Shown: positions 51,666 to 59,380 of the stretch, in pieces | How the letters are laid out: each line of letters opens with the position of its first letter | Numbering within the stretch: position 1 is the first letter of the stretch | Assembly: GCA_964554535.1 (NCBI GenBank) | Contig: CAZKPB010000009.1 | Span: 1 to 64,000, forward strand | Length of the DNA: 64,000 nt | DNA from: DMER64 sp964554535 | Lineage (GTDB): Bacteria; Bacteroidota; Bacteroidia; Bacteroidales; UBA932 | Direction: 5' to 3' | The notes under the pieces: model-generated | Seen by the model: the letters and a program-made list of their open reading frames with translations, nothing else | Told to the model about the DNA's origin: nothing | Databases searched by the model: none | Made by a program: the position numbers and the translations under genes

Positions 51666-52706
51666 CTATGCATACAATTCTGTGAAAATCTTGCGCAGTT
51701 TTTCACTTTCACGCAATTCCTGCAGCGTAATCTCGGCGTGACCCTTGGTATAACCGTTGCCAATAAGCATGGTCACGTCGGACCCCACGCCTTCTGCGCC
51801 CAAAGCGGCTTTGGTAAAGCTGGTAGCCATAGAGAAAAAGTATACGGTGCCTGTGTTTTTGGTGCAAAGGATGGACGTCATCTCGGTATCGGTGATGTTC
51901 ACGTTGTTGATGGTGATGTCGCACATCCGGCCGTTGGTCAGTTCTTCAATCTTTTCAAGCACCGCCACGGGCTGGGTGGCATCGGCCGAGAATACATAGT
52001 CACAAAAACCCAGTTCCTGCATCCGTTTGGTGGAACGTTCGCTGTGACACAGACCAATGACCTTTCCGGTAACTCCGGCGCGTTTCTTGGCCTCGTAACA
52101 GCACAACATACCCGATTTGCCACCGGCACCTATAATAAGTACGGTGTCACCGGGTTTCACCAGTTTGGCGGTCTGAGCGGGAGCTCCGGCCACGTCCAGG
52201 GCCGAGAGAGCCAGGTTTTCCGGCATGTCGTCGGGAATCTTGGCGTAGATGCCGCTTTCAAAAAGGATGGCCTTGCCGTCAATATCCACCTGGTCAATCT
52301 CGGCACGGATTTCTTTGATTTTGTCTATACGTAACGGAGTGAGTGACAGAGAAACAAGTGTAGCTATCTTATCTCCTACTTTAATGTCAATCTTGCCTTC
52401 CAGCGCGTCGCCGATTTTTTCTACCACGCCCAGAAGCATCCCGCCCGAACCGGTAACCGGGTTGCGGTGCTTACCCTGTTTGGCCACAATGTCCAGCATA
52501 ATTTCGGCAATTTTCGCCTTGTCGTGGCCGGCCTGTTGGGCAATCTGTGTAAAACTGGCCGAGTCAATGTTCAAGGTCTTTACGTCAATGAGAATTTCAT
52601 TGTCATAAATTTCATCCATATTGTTGTCCAACTTGTTTGCGGGCTGAGGAAGCACCCCCTTGGGTTCAATCACGCGGTGCAGTCCGTATTTGTTTCCTTT
52701 TTTCAT
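51666..52706 (-). CDS. kdd: L-erythro-3,5-diaminohexanoate dehydrogenase
   Basis: 346 residues with a family N-terminus (KYGLHRVIEPKGVLPQPANKLDN) and a Rossmann NAD domain (VLIIGAGGKSGMLCCYEAKKR near 190-210). The protein is characteristic of lysine fermenters and oxidatively deaminates 3,5-diaminohexanoate to 5-amino-3-oxohexanoate. It is located between kce (46-bp gap) and kamA (11 bp), matching pathway order. Confidence 0.95.
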   Translation of the reverse strand: MKKGNKYGLHRVIEPKGVLPQPANKLDNNMDEIYDNEILIDVKTLNIDSASFTQIAQQAGHDKAKIAEIMLDIVAKQGKHRNPVTGSGGMLLGVVEKIGDALEGKIDIKVGDKIATLVSLSLTPLRIDKIKEIRAEIDQVDIDGKAILFESGIYAKIPDDMPENLALSALDVAGAPAQTAKLVKPGDTVLIIGAGGKSGMLCCYEAKKRAGVTGKVIGLCHSERSTKRMQELGFCDYVFSADATQPVAVLEKIEELTNGRMCDITINNVNITDTEMTSILCTKNTGTVYFFSMATSFTKAALGAEGVGSDVTMLIGNGYTKGHAEITLQELRESEKLRKIFTELYA

Positions 52707-52752
52707 ATAATTTGTATTAGTGTTTTTGTTGTTTGATACTTGAATCTTTCGG

Positions 52753-53580
52753 TTAAATAAGTGGCTTTAATCCCAGTATTTCACGGGCTTCGTCGGGCGT
52801 AGCCACTTCCCTGCCCAATTCCTTGGCCATACGGACCACTTTGGCTACCAGCTCTCCGTTGGATTTGGCCAAAACACCTTTGGACAGATATACATTGTCT
52901 TCAAAACCCACCCTCACGTGACCGCCATCCACAATTGCCGCGGCAGCCAGCGGAAATTCATAGCGTCCTATGCCGGCCACGGTGTAGGTGGCATCCTGCG
53001 GAATGCTTCCCCTGAGAAATACAAAGTCCCTCAGTTCTCCGCTTATACCGCCGTTCACCCCCATCACAAAGTCAAAATGCATGGGTTTGTTGATAAAACC
53101 TTTCTTGTGAAGGCGCAGGGCCATATCAATCATACTCTTGTCAAAGACTTCAAGTTCGGGTTTAATTCCACGTTCTATCATTCTTTTTCCAAAGTACTTG
53201 ATAGTGTTTTCCGTATTCTCAAAAATGTCGTCTCCGCCAAAATTGCAGGTACCGCAATCCAGGGTGGCCATCTCGGGCAAAAGCTCGGTGGGCTGCAACC
53301 GCTCGTCGTTGGTCATCCCAACCGCTCCACCGGTGGAGGGCTGTATAATAACCCGGGGGCAGGCTTTCTGAATGGCTTCCATAATCACGCGGAAGCGTTC
53401 CTTGTCCTGTGTGGGGATTCCGTCATCGGTTCGCACGTGCAGATGAATGATGGAGGCTCCGGCCTCGCAGGCGCTTTTGGCCTCCCGCACACATTCTTCC
53501 ACCGTGTAGGGCACGGCCGGGTTGTGCTCTTTGAGCACCTCGGCACCGCAAATGGCGGCTGTAATGATTAATTTTTCCAT
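52753..53580 (-). CDS. kce: 3-keto-5-aminohexanoate cleavage enzyme
   Basis: 275 residues of the BKACE (DUF849) fold. Zinc ligands H46 and H48 in SIIHLHVRTDDG, and the conserved PSTGGAVGM and GGDDIFENTENTIKYFG segments are visible. It uses acetyl-CoA to split 5-amino-3-oxohexanoate into L-3-aminobutyryl-CoA and acetoacetate. It starts 4 bp after kal. Confidence 0.95.
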   Translation of the reverse strand: MEKLIITAAICGAEVLKEHNPAVPYTVEECVREAKSACEAGASIIHLHVRTDDGIPTQDKERFRVIMEAIQKACPRVIIQPSTGGAVGMTNDERLQPTELLPEMATLDCGTCNFGGDDIFENTENTIKYFGKRMIERGIKPELEVFDKSMIDMALRLHKKGFINKPMHFDFVMGVNGGISGELRDFVFLRGSIPQDATYTVAGIGRYEFPLAAAAIVDGGHVRVGFEDNVYLSKGVLAKSNGELVAKVVRMAKELGREVATPDEAREILGLKPLI

Positions 53581-53584
53581 AGTG

Positions 53585-53974
53585 CTATTTTTTTCTCTGG
53601 CATTTAAGGGGGGTTACGCAGGTACCGCTGGCGCGGCATACCACTATCGGCTGCTCCAGCACGTCGGCCGCGCTGTCAGATACATCCGGCCGGGGCACAA
53701 TGACTTTGCGGGCCTCAAACACCATTTTGCGCGAGGTATTGCCCACGTGCACTATCTCTCCCACCGCTTCTATAAAGTCACCGGCATACACGGGAGCCAT
53801 AAATTCCACGTTGTCATAGGCCTTGAACAGGCCTTCGTCGCCGTCCTGTTGAATAAGCAACTCGGTGGCCACGTCACCAAAGAGTTCCAGCATCTTGGCA
53901 CCGTCCACCAGGTTGCCGCCGTAATGAGCATCATGAGCGCTCATACGCATACGGATCATAGATTTCTCGTTCAT
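53585..53974 (-). CDS. kal: 3-aminobutyryl-CoA ammonia lyase
   Basis: 129 residues of the hotdog fold, with RMSAHDAHYGGNLVDGAKMLELFGDVATEL and YDNVEFMAPVYAGDFIEAVGEI typical of Kal. It eliminates ammonia from 3-aminobutyryl-CoA to give crotonyl-CoA, the point where lysine carbon joins the butyrate path. 5-bp gap after atoD. Confidence 0.95.
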   Translation of the reverse strand: MNEKSMIRMRMSAHDAHYGGNLVDGAKMLELFGDVATELLIQQDGDEGLFKAYDNVEFMAPVYAGDFIEAVGEIVHVGNTSRKMVFEARKVIVPRPDVSDSAADVLEQPIVVCRASGTCVTPLKCQRKK

Positions 53975-53979
53975 ACCTA

Positions 53980-54627
53980 CTATTCTTTAACCAGATAATT
54001 TACATATACAAAGGGAATGTGTACGCATTCCGGAGCGATGGAGCCGGTAGGGACTATTTCTTCTACCTGGGCAATTACCACGTCAGCTGCGGTAGCCATA
54101 AGGCTGTTGAAGTTCTTGGAATCGCCTTTCCAAAAAAGGTTGCCGGCCTCATCGGCCCTGGAAACGCCCAAAAGGGCCACATCGGCCCGCAGAGGCTTTT
54201 CAAGCAGGTAATCCTTGCCGTCCACACAAATCACTTGTTTTCCCTCGGCAATTACAGTACCCAGGCCAACGGGTGTCAGGATGCCTCCCAGACCGGCGCC
54301 GCCTGCGCGTACGCGTTCGGCCAGGGTGCCCTGGGGGCAGAATTCCACCTGAAGTTCTCCGGAGTTAATCTGGTTTCCGGTTTCCGGGTTGGTTCCAATA
54401 TGGCTCACAATGACTTTTTTTACCTTTTTGGCAACAATCATCTTGCCAATTCCGCGGTCCACATAGGTGGTGTCGTTGCAGATGATGGTAAGGTCTTTTA
54501 CATCGGTTTCCATAAGGGCGTCAATGATTTTATTGGGGCCTCCCACAGCCAGGAAACCACCCACCATTACCGTCATACCGCTTTTTACGTGCGAAACGGC
54601 TTCTATAATTGAAATTTGTTTGCTCAT
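53980..54627 (-). CDS. atoD: Butyrate/acetoacetate CoA-transferase, alpha subunit
   Basis: 215 residues of the CoA-transferase family I alpha subunit: VMVGGFLAVGGPNKIIDAL, GELQVEFCPQGTLAERVRAGGAGLGGILTPVGLGT, and GKDYLLEKPLRADVALL. Partner of AtoA, encoded at the other end of the kam block. First gene of the operon, with about 65 nt of 5' UTR from the promoter at 54701-54732. Confidence 0.93.
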   Translation of the reverse strand: MSKQISIIEAVSHVKSGMTVMVGGFLAVGGPNKIIDALMETDVKDLTIICNDTTYVDRGIGKMIVAKKVKKVIVSHIGTNPETGNQINSGELQVEFCPQGTLAERVRAGGAGLGGILTPVGLGTVIAEGKQVICVDGKDYLLEKPLRADVALLGVSRADEAGNLFWKGDSKNFNSLMATAADVVIAQVEEIVPTGSIAPECVHIPFVYVNYLVKE

Positions 54628-54700
54628 AATGCTAAATTATGTGATATTTTAATTAAACGTCTGTGAATAATTTCAAACTGTTATCATTTGATAGAATGCG

Positions 54701-54751
54701 CAAATATAGTTATAAGGAAGCATATTGCCAACAATCCGACCGAGTTGGCAA
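54701..54751 (-). promoter_or_regulatory. Promoter of lysine-butyrate operon with palindrome over the -33 region
   Basis: On the minus strand, TATATTTG (54708-54701) is a perfect -7 box; a partial -33 GTTG (54732-54729) is 20 bp upstream. The perfect inverted repeat TTGCCAAC (54725-54732) / GTTGGCAA (54744-54751), spacer 11 bp, covers the -33 element, as expected for an operator or activator site. Confidence 0.7.
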
Positions 54752-54771
54752 ATCGAGTTTTTGAACTATTT

Positions 54772-54861
54772 ATGCACGAAAACGGGCAGGGAAGCCCAAA
54801 GCGGGACATCGGGACAGGGTGGCCGGGGACGGTTGATAACTTTCTCCTTCCGGAATTGTGA
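54772..54861 (+). other. GC-rich patch with no clear gene
   Basis: This 90-bp stretch (GGGCAGGG, GGGACATCGGGACAGGG) is much more GC-rich than the AT-rich DNA around it. A 29-codon frame from ATG 54772 to TGA 54861 exists but has no ribosome-binding site and a low-complexity Gly/Pro composition; I do not call it a gene. Confidence 0.3.
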
Positions 54862-54878
54862 AACTCAGTTACTTTATT

Positions 54879-54977
54879 TTGTAAAGTATTAATTTACAAT
54901 CTTTTATAAACAAATATAACATATACGTTATTTAAGATAACATATATGTTATATATACGCGTAAAGTATTAATTTAC
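54879..54977. promoter_or_regulatory. Nested array of palindromic sites upstream of the lysine-butyrate operon
   Basis: GTAAAGTATTAATTTAC occurs at 54881-54897 and again at 54961-54977; the first is extended to TTGTAAA-N7-TTTACAA (54879-54899). Between them lie two near-identical 16-bp palindromes, ATAACATATACGTTAT (54916-54931) and ATAACATATATGTTAT (54937-54952, perfect), 21 bp apart, two helical turns. The -7-like TATATTTG (minus, 54918-54911) overlaps the first. The queA stop codon lies in the right-hand copy. It may hold several dimer binding sites controlling a distal promoter of the operon. Confidence 0.65.
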
Positions 54978-56230
54978 TTTGACTTGTTTTTAAACAGCAA
55001 AGATGAGTCTCCGTAACTCAGGAAACGGTACGTTCCCTCCAACGCATGGTCATAAATGCGCTTCCAGTCGTTGCCCACAAAGGCGGCCACCAGGAGCAGC
55101 AACGTGGAATTTGGCTGGTGAAAATTGGTCACCAACAAGTCTACGGCACGGAAAGTATACCCCGGCGTAATGAGAATCCTAGTGGCAGCCTGCAGGTGAT
55201 CTTCCCCCCGGCGGTCAAGATAATCCACCAGCTGCTGCAAAGACTCCTTATAGGTAAGTTCGGGCTGTGAAAGTGAATAGGGTTCCCATTGGGCCACATA
55301 AGAGGGCTCCTCCCCTTTGGCTGCATGCAGTCCCAGGTAATAAAGACTCTCCAGACAGCGCAGCGAGGTGGTCCCGACCGAGGCTAAAGGCCCGCGGTGC
55401 GCCATAAGGTCCTGCAAAAAATCCCGGGTGACGCTGAATGGCTCGCTGTGCATGATATGGTCGTTTATACAGGCCGATTTGACCGGTTTAAAGGTACCCG
55501 CCCCCACGTGAAGGGTCAACTCCTTAATCCGTGCCCCGGAGCGCACAAGCGCCTCCAGTACCTGCGGGGTAAAATGCAGACCGGCGGTGGGGGCCGCCAC
55601 CGAACCGCGGTATTTGGCGTATACGGTCTGGTAACGCTCGGTGTCGGAAGCCTCGGCCTGCCTCTTTAAATAGGGAGGAATGGGGATGGTGCCGCAGAGT
55701 TCAAGCACGGCCGAGAAAGGGATGTCGCTCTGCCAGGTGAAACGGACGGCAAAACGGTCACCTTCCTGCAGGATAAGGGTGGCTTTAAGGCCCAACCGGG
55801 CGATTTCGGGGTCGTTTGTAGGGTTCAGAAGGCTTATGTCGCCGGTTTTCCAGCGTTTGGCGTTGCCCACCACGCAGTACCAGGCGCAGGTTTTATATTG
55901 GGCAAAAGACAGCACATATTCCTTGGGATCGTATGGTTCCAGGCAGAAAACCTCAATAAGGGCCCCGGAATCCTTGGCAAAAATCATCCGGGCAGGTACT
56001 ACCTTAGTATTATTAAAGACAAGCATCGTGTCTTGAGGCAGCCATTGCGGCAAATCTTTGAATCGGGCATCAAAAAGAACCGATTCCGTACCGTTGCCCT
56101 CGCCGCGGCATACCAAAAGTTTGGAATCGTCCCTGTGCGCCAGGGGGTATTTGGCTATCCGCTCTTGAGGCAGCGGGTAGGTATAATTGCTCATCCGGAT
56201 TTCGGGCAATAAAGGGTGCGTGTTTTTCAT
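54974..56230 (-). CDS. queA: tRNA preQ1(34) S-adenosylmethionine ribosyltransferase-isomerase
   Basis: 418 residues, longer than E. coli QueA (about 356) because of an N-terminal extension and an inserted middle segment, as is usual in Bacteroidota. Signatures: YPLPQERIAKYPLAHRDDSKLLV, NNTKVVPARM, AAPTAGLHFT, LHVGAGTFKPVKS, and NFHQPNSTLLLLVAAF near the C-terminus. It adds the ribosyl part of SAM to preQ1-tRNA, making epoxyqueuosine. A second possible start at codon 13 (MSNYTYPLP) would also fit. A -7 box TACCTTTG (minus, 56246-56239) ends 9 bp before the ATG, so the leader is almost absent. Confidence 0.95.
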   Translation of the reverse strand: MKNTHPLLPEIRMSNYTYPLPQERIAKYPLAHRDDSKLLVCRGEGNGTESVLFDARFKDLPQWLPQDTMLVFNNTKVVPARMIFAKDSGALIEVFCLEPYDPKEYVLSFAQYKTCAWYCVVGNAKRWKTGDISLLNPTNDPEIARLGLKATLILQEGDRFAVRFTWQSDIPFSAVLELCGTIPIPPYLKRQAEASDTERYQTVYAKYRGSVAAPTAGLHFTPQVLEALVRSGARIKELTLHVGAGTFKPVKSACINDHIMHSEPFSVTRDFLQDLMAHRGPLASVGTTSLRCLESLYYLGLHAAKGEEPSYVAQWEPYSLSQPELTYKESLQQLVDYLDRRGEDHLQAATRILITPGYTFRAVDLLVTNFHQPNSTLLLLVAAFVGNDWKRIYDHALEGTYRFLSYGDSSLLFKNKSK

Positions 56231-56305
56231 AATAGGCGCAAAGGTATAAAAGGAGGACTTAATGTAGCGCTTAAAGTAGAACTTTAGGTCAAACTAATGG
56301 GTAGT

Positions 56306-56748
56306 TTACATTTGTAATTTACAAAAACAATACAAAATATATACATTTGTAAATAAATTAAGGTGATTTATGTCTTAAAAGTGGGTTCCTCTCGATTCAG
56401 TTGATATACAAATGTAATCAGTAATTAATTCATTAATTATAACATTGATAACCAGCTATTTAATATATTCTATAATAGGTTATACTTTAAGTGTTTTAGC
56501 CTATAAACAGTTAATTGGCTGAGAAATAACTATAAATCACTGTATTATTACCTCATTACCAGTATTTTATATAATTTATTTATATAATTGCTTTTGATAA
56601 ATGGCAAAGTTTTTAAATCGCTTTCCTATCAAAGGAATCAAACGGTTTTTGCTTAGCTTTCCATCTTTTTAAATTACATTTGTATTCACATCAATAGTTA
56701 CACTTGTAAACAGATTATTATCTACATTTGTAAAACAAAAGTTTACAA
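56306..56748. promoter_or_regulatory. AT-rich regulatory region with repeated TACATTTGTAAA sites
   Basis: The 520 bp between queA and the HTH gene hold no credible gene. The motif TACATTTGTA or its complement recurs: TTTGTAATTTACAAA (56311-56325), TACATTTGTAAA (56342-56353), TACAAATGTAA (56407-56417), TTACATTTGTAT (56674-56685), TTACACTTGTAAA (56698-56710) and TTGTAAA-N7-TTTACAA (56728-56748), which abuts the HTH gene start. The motif partly coincides with the TAnnTTTG -7 element, so some copies may be alternative promoters. Binding by the adjacent repressor is inferred. Confidence 0.6.
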
Positions 56749-56750
56749 TT

Positions 56751-57209
56751 ATGCAGGCAAGATTACAGCAGTTTTTACAGGCGGAAAACATCTCTCCCTC
56801 TCAATTTGCCGACCATTTGGGCGTACAGCGCTCGGGAGTTTCGCATATCCTGGCCGGCCGGAACAAACCCGGGTTTGAATTCATTGAGAAAATGCTGCAT
56901 CGCTACCCCGCCCTCAATGCCGAGTGGCTGATCACCGGAAAGGGAAAAATGTACAAGAGTGACGTGAGCGTTCCGGCACCTTCCGGTGCTCCAACCCCTT
57001 TTTCACCCTCTCTGTTTGACATTCCCCGTGCGAAAACTCTTCAGCCTGCCCCTTCGGCACAGCCCCAAGAAGAGAAAACGTTGCCTGTAGAAAAAACAAT
57101 ACCTTCTACTACAGCTCCCCCAATTATGTTACCTAAATCATCGGTTAGCGTAAGCAAAATCATACTTTTGTATTCGGATAACACGTTTGTGGAGTTTACG
57201 CCGCAATAA
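56751..57209 (+). CDS. CI-like helix-turn-helix regulator
   Basis: 152 residues. Residues 1-65 are a phage CI/XRE HTH domain (ISPSQFADHLGVQRSGVSHILAGRNKPGFEFIEKMLHRYP...NAEWLITGKG), like those named helix_turn_helix in Bacteroidota. The rest is a Pro/Ser-rich linker (SVPAPSGAPTPFSPS, QPAPSAQPQEE) and a short hydrophobic C-terminus with an EFTPQ end. No LexA-type protease is attached and no phage genes are near, so it is a host regulator. An operator-like repeat touches its ATG, suggesting autoregulation. It is followed 49 bp later by pyrD, probably co-transcribed. Confidence 0.88.
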   Translation: MQARLQQFLQAENISPSQFADHLGVQRSGVSHILAGRNKPGFEFIEKMLHRYPALNAEWLITGKGKMYKSDVSVPAPSGAPTPFSPSLFDIPRAKTLQPAPSAQPQEEKTLPVEKTIPSTTAPPIMLPKSSVSVSKIILLYSDNTFVEFTPQ

Positions 57210-57258
57210 AGCCTTACCGTTTACACATATCAGCTTTATATATTATCTTTGCCCTACT

Positions 57259-58278
57259 ATGTATAAACTGATCAGACCCCTCTTGTTTTTGATTAACCCA
57301 GAGTCTGCGCATCACTTGATTTTCAAGTGTCTGGCTATTGCCAGGTACATTCCGTTCTCGGGATGCATCATGCGATTGTTTTGCTGCTATAATAAACCCT
57401 CTCTGGAGAGAGAAGTTTTTGGCCTTAAATTCCCTAATCCCGTAGGCTTGGCCGCCGGCCTTGACAAAAATGCCACCTCTTACAACTCGCTGGCCAACCT
57501 TGGATTTGGATTTGTGGAAATCGGTTCCGTCACTCCCAAGCCTCAGGAAGGCAACCCCAAACCCAGATGCTTCCGTCTGGTAAAAGACAAAGCCATCCTG
57601 AACCATATGGGTATTAACAATGAAGGCGTAAAACAAGTGGTAAGGAACCTGAAACAGGACCGTCCCAGGATTTTGATTGGGGGCAATATTTCCAAAAACG
57701 CCACCACGCCTAACGACCAAGCCCACCTGGACTACGAAAAGGCCTTTGCCCATCTATACGACTACGTGGACTATTTTGTAATCAACGTCAGTTGCCCAAA
57801 CGTCAAGGGACTGCAGAGCCTGCAGGCCATTGACTCACTCTCCGTCATTGTGCGCAAATTGGTGGAAATACGCCGCTATTGCGATATCTACCGACCTATT
57901 TTGCTGAAGATATCCCCGGACCTTTCCATAGAAATGCTGAACCAAGTGGTGGAACTGGTACAAATATCCGGCTTGGACGGCATTATTGCCTGCAATACCA
58001 CAACCTCAAGAGAAGGTTTACTTACACCGGTAGAAAAGGTTAAAAGTATGGGAGATGGAGGTATAAGCGGAGCTCCCCTTAAAGAAAAGACACTGGCTAC
58101 CATCCGGGCCATCCGTGAAAAAACGGAAGGCAACCTCCCCATCATTGGAGTGGGTGGTATTATGTGCCCGCAAGACGCCAAAGATATGCTGGATGCCGGC
58201 GCCTCACTGGTGCAAATCTATACCGGTTTCATCTATGAAGGTCCTACCTTTGTCCGTCAAATACTTAAAAAACTTTGA
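57259..58278 (+). CDS. pyrD: Dihydroorotate dehydrogenase (quinone), class 2
   Basis: 339 residues from ATG 57259; upstream in-frame codons overlap the HTH gene. The N-terminus (LIRPLLFLINPESAHHLIFKCL) is the amphipathic membrane-associated extension of class 2 enzymes, followed by FPNPVGLAAGLDKNA, GFVEIGSVTPKPQEGNPKPR, the catalytic-Ser segment YFVINVSCPNVKGL, and C-terminal GVGGI and GASLVQIYTGFIYEGP. It oxidises dihydroorotate to orotate with quinone, at the inner membrane. The following serine-hydrolase gene begins 1 bp after its stop. Confidence 0.96.
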   Translation: MYKLIRPLLFLINPESAHHLIFKCLAIARYIPFSGCIMRLFCCYNKPSLEREVFGLKFPNPVGLAAGLDKNATSYNSLANLGFGFVEIGSVTPKPQEGNPKPRCFRLVKDKAILNHMGINNEGVKQVVRNLKQDRPRILIGGNISKNATTPNDQAHLDYEKAFAHLYDYVDYFVINVSCPNVKGLQSLQAIDSLSVIVRKLVEIRRYCDIYRPILLKISPDLSIEMLNQVVELVQISGLDGIIACNTTTSREGLLTPVEKVKSMGDGGISGAPLKEKTLATIRAIREKTEGNLPIIGVGGIMCPQDAKDMLDAGASLVQIYTGFIYEGPTFVRQILKKL

Positions 58279-58279
58279 T

Positions 58280-59380
58280 ATGCGCCCCCGGTTTCTTGTG
58301 CCGGCAGCCCTCTTGTGCTGCCTCTTTATGAGTTGTAATAATCGCGTTGATTCATTGGAAATTATGACATCTCAATTAGACTCATTGTTTAACCCTATTT
58401 TCCCTGCCAAAGACCCCGGTGCGGCCATCTTGTTGCTCAAGGGGAACGACATTATCTATGAACGCTACCTGGGACTGGCCACCTTGGAACCCGATACGCC
58501 GGTCAATGAGAACACGTTCTTCTGTATAGCCTCGGTCTCCAAACAATTCAGTGCCGTGGCGCTTATGAAACTGGCCCAGGAAGGAAAATTAAGTCTGGAT
58601 GACTCGGTAAGCAAATACTTCCCGCAGTTCAAGGCCCCCTTCTTCCAACGCATCACCCTGCGCCACCTGCTGTCGCATACATCGGGCATTCCCGACTCGC
58701 GCCCCCGCACCGACTCCAACTACGTCTACTATTCCACCGACGTGGAATCCTATTCTTATCTGGACACCGTCACCCGCCTTAACTTTGAGCCAGGCACGCA
58801 GTACGAGTATATGAACCCCACGTTCCAGCTCATGTACACCATTATTGAAAAGGCATCGGGAAAACCGTTTGAAGAATACATGCGTACAGAAATCTTTGAT
58901 CCCGCCGGTATGGAAAAAAGCGTCTATTTTGAAGACGGCCGCTTCATACCCAATATGTCACACGGTTATGAATGGAACGCGCAGGCCTCCCGCTGGGACG
59001 AGTGCGACTACGGGGAAACCTCTTTCTTTGCCAGCAAGGCGGACGGCGGCCTGTACACCAGTCCCCGGGAATTTGTACAATGGGAATTTGCCCTGCGCCG
59101 CCACTTGTTTCTCAATGAAGAAATGACCGCCATGGCTCACAGCGGAAAAATTGACACCGACCTGCCCTACACCCAATACGGTTACGGCTGGTTCATTGAG
59201 CACAAACCCGGTTATCCCGTCAAAGTGTTCCACACCGGAGACAACGGCGGCTACCAGATACACGAAGAACGCTTCCCCAACGAAGAAGTGCTGTTTTTGA
59301 TATTCTCCACTAGAAATATAGACCGGGAAGGCACCGTTGAGAAAGTGGACGCCCTGCTCCAAAAAGCCGGACTTATTTAG
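58280..59380 (+). CDS. Serine hydrolase, beta-lactamase class C/AmpH-like lipoprotein
   Basis: 366 residues from ATG 58280; longer frames lie inside pyrD. It has a lipoprotein signal (LLCCLFMSC, Cys19). The catalytic SxxK is S85-V-S-K88 in CIASVSKQFSAVALMKL; the Y-x-N motif is in QYEYMNPTF; a third motif HTGDNGG replaces KTG. This layout fits DD-peptidases and esterases of the beta-lactamase superfamily rather than resistance enzymes. Its 3' end overlaps the convergent dipeptidase gene by 8 bp. A role in cell-wall peptide trimming is inferred from that neighbour. Confidence 0.88.
   Translation: MRPRFLVPAALLCCLFMSCNNRVDSLEIMTSQLDSLFNPIFPAKDPGAAILLLKGNDIIYERYLGLATLEPDTPVNENTFFCIASVSKQFSAVALMKLAQEGKLSLDDSVSKYFPQFKAPFFQRITLRHLLSHTSGIPDSRPRTDSNYVYYSTDVESYSYLDTVTRLNFEPGTQYEYMNPTFQLMYTIIEKASGKPFEEYMRTEIFDPAGMEKSVYFEDGRFIPNMSHGYEWNAQASRWDECDYGETSFFASKADGGLYTSPREFVQWEFALRRHLFLNEEMTAMAHSGKIDTDLPYTQYGYGWFIEHKPGYPVKVFHTGDNGGYQIHEERFPNEEVLFLIFSTRNIDREGTVEKVDALLQKAGLI

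Noticed and set aside
54772..54861. 29-residue ORF in the GC-rich patch before the lysine operon
   Set aside because: Low-complexity translation, no ribosome-binding site, and opposite to the operon.
56751..57209. Prophage repressor
   Set aside because: The HTH resembles phage CI, but no integrase, structural or lysis gene is near; neighbours are queA and pyrD.
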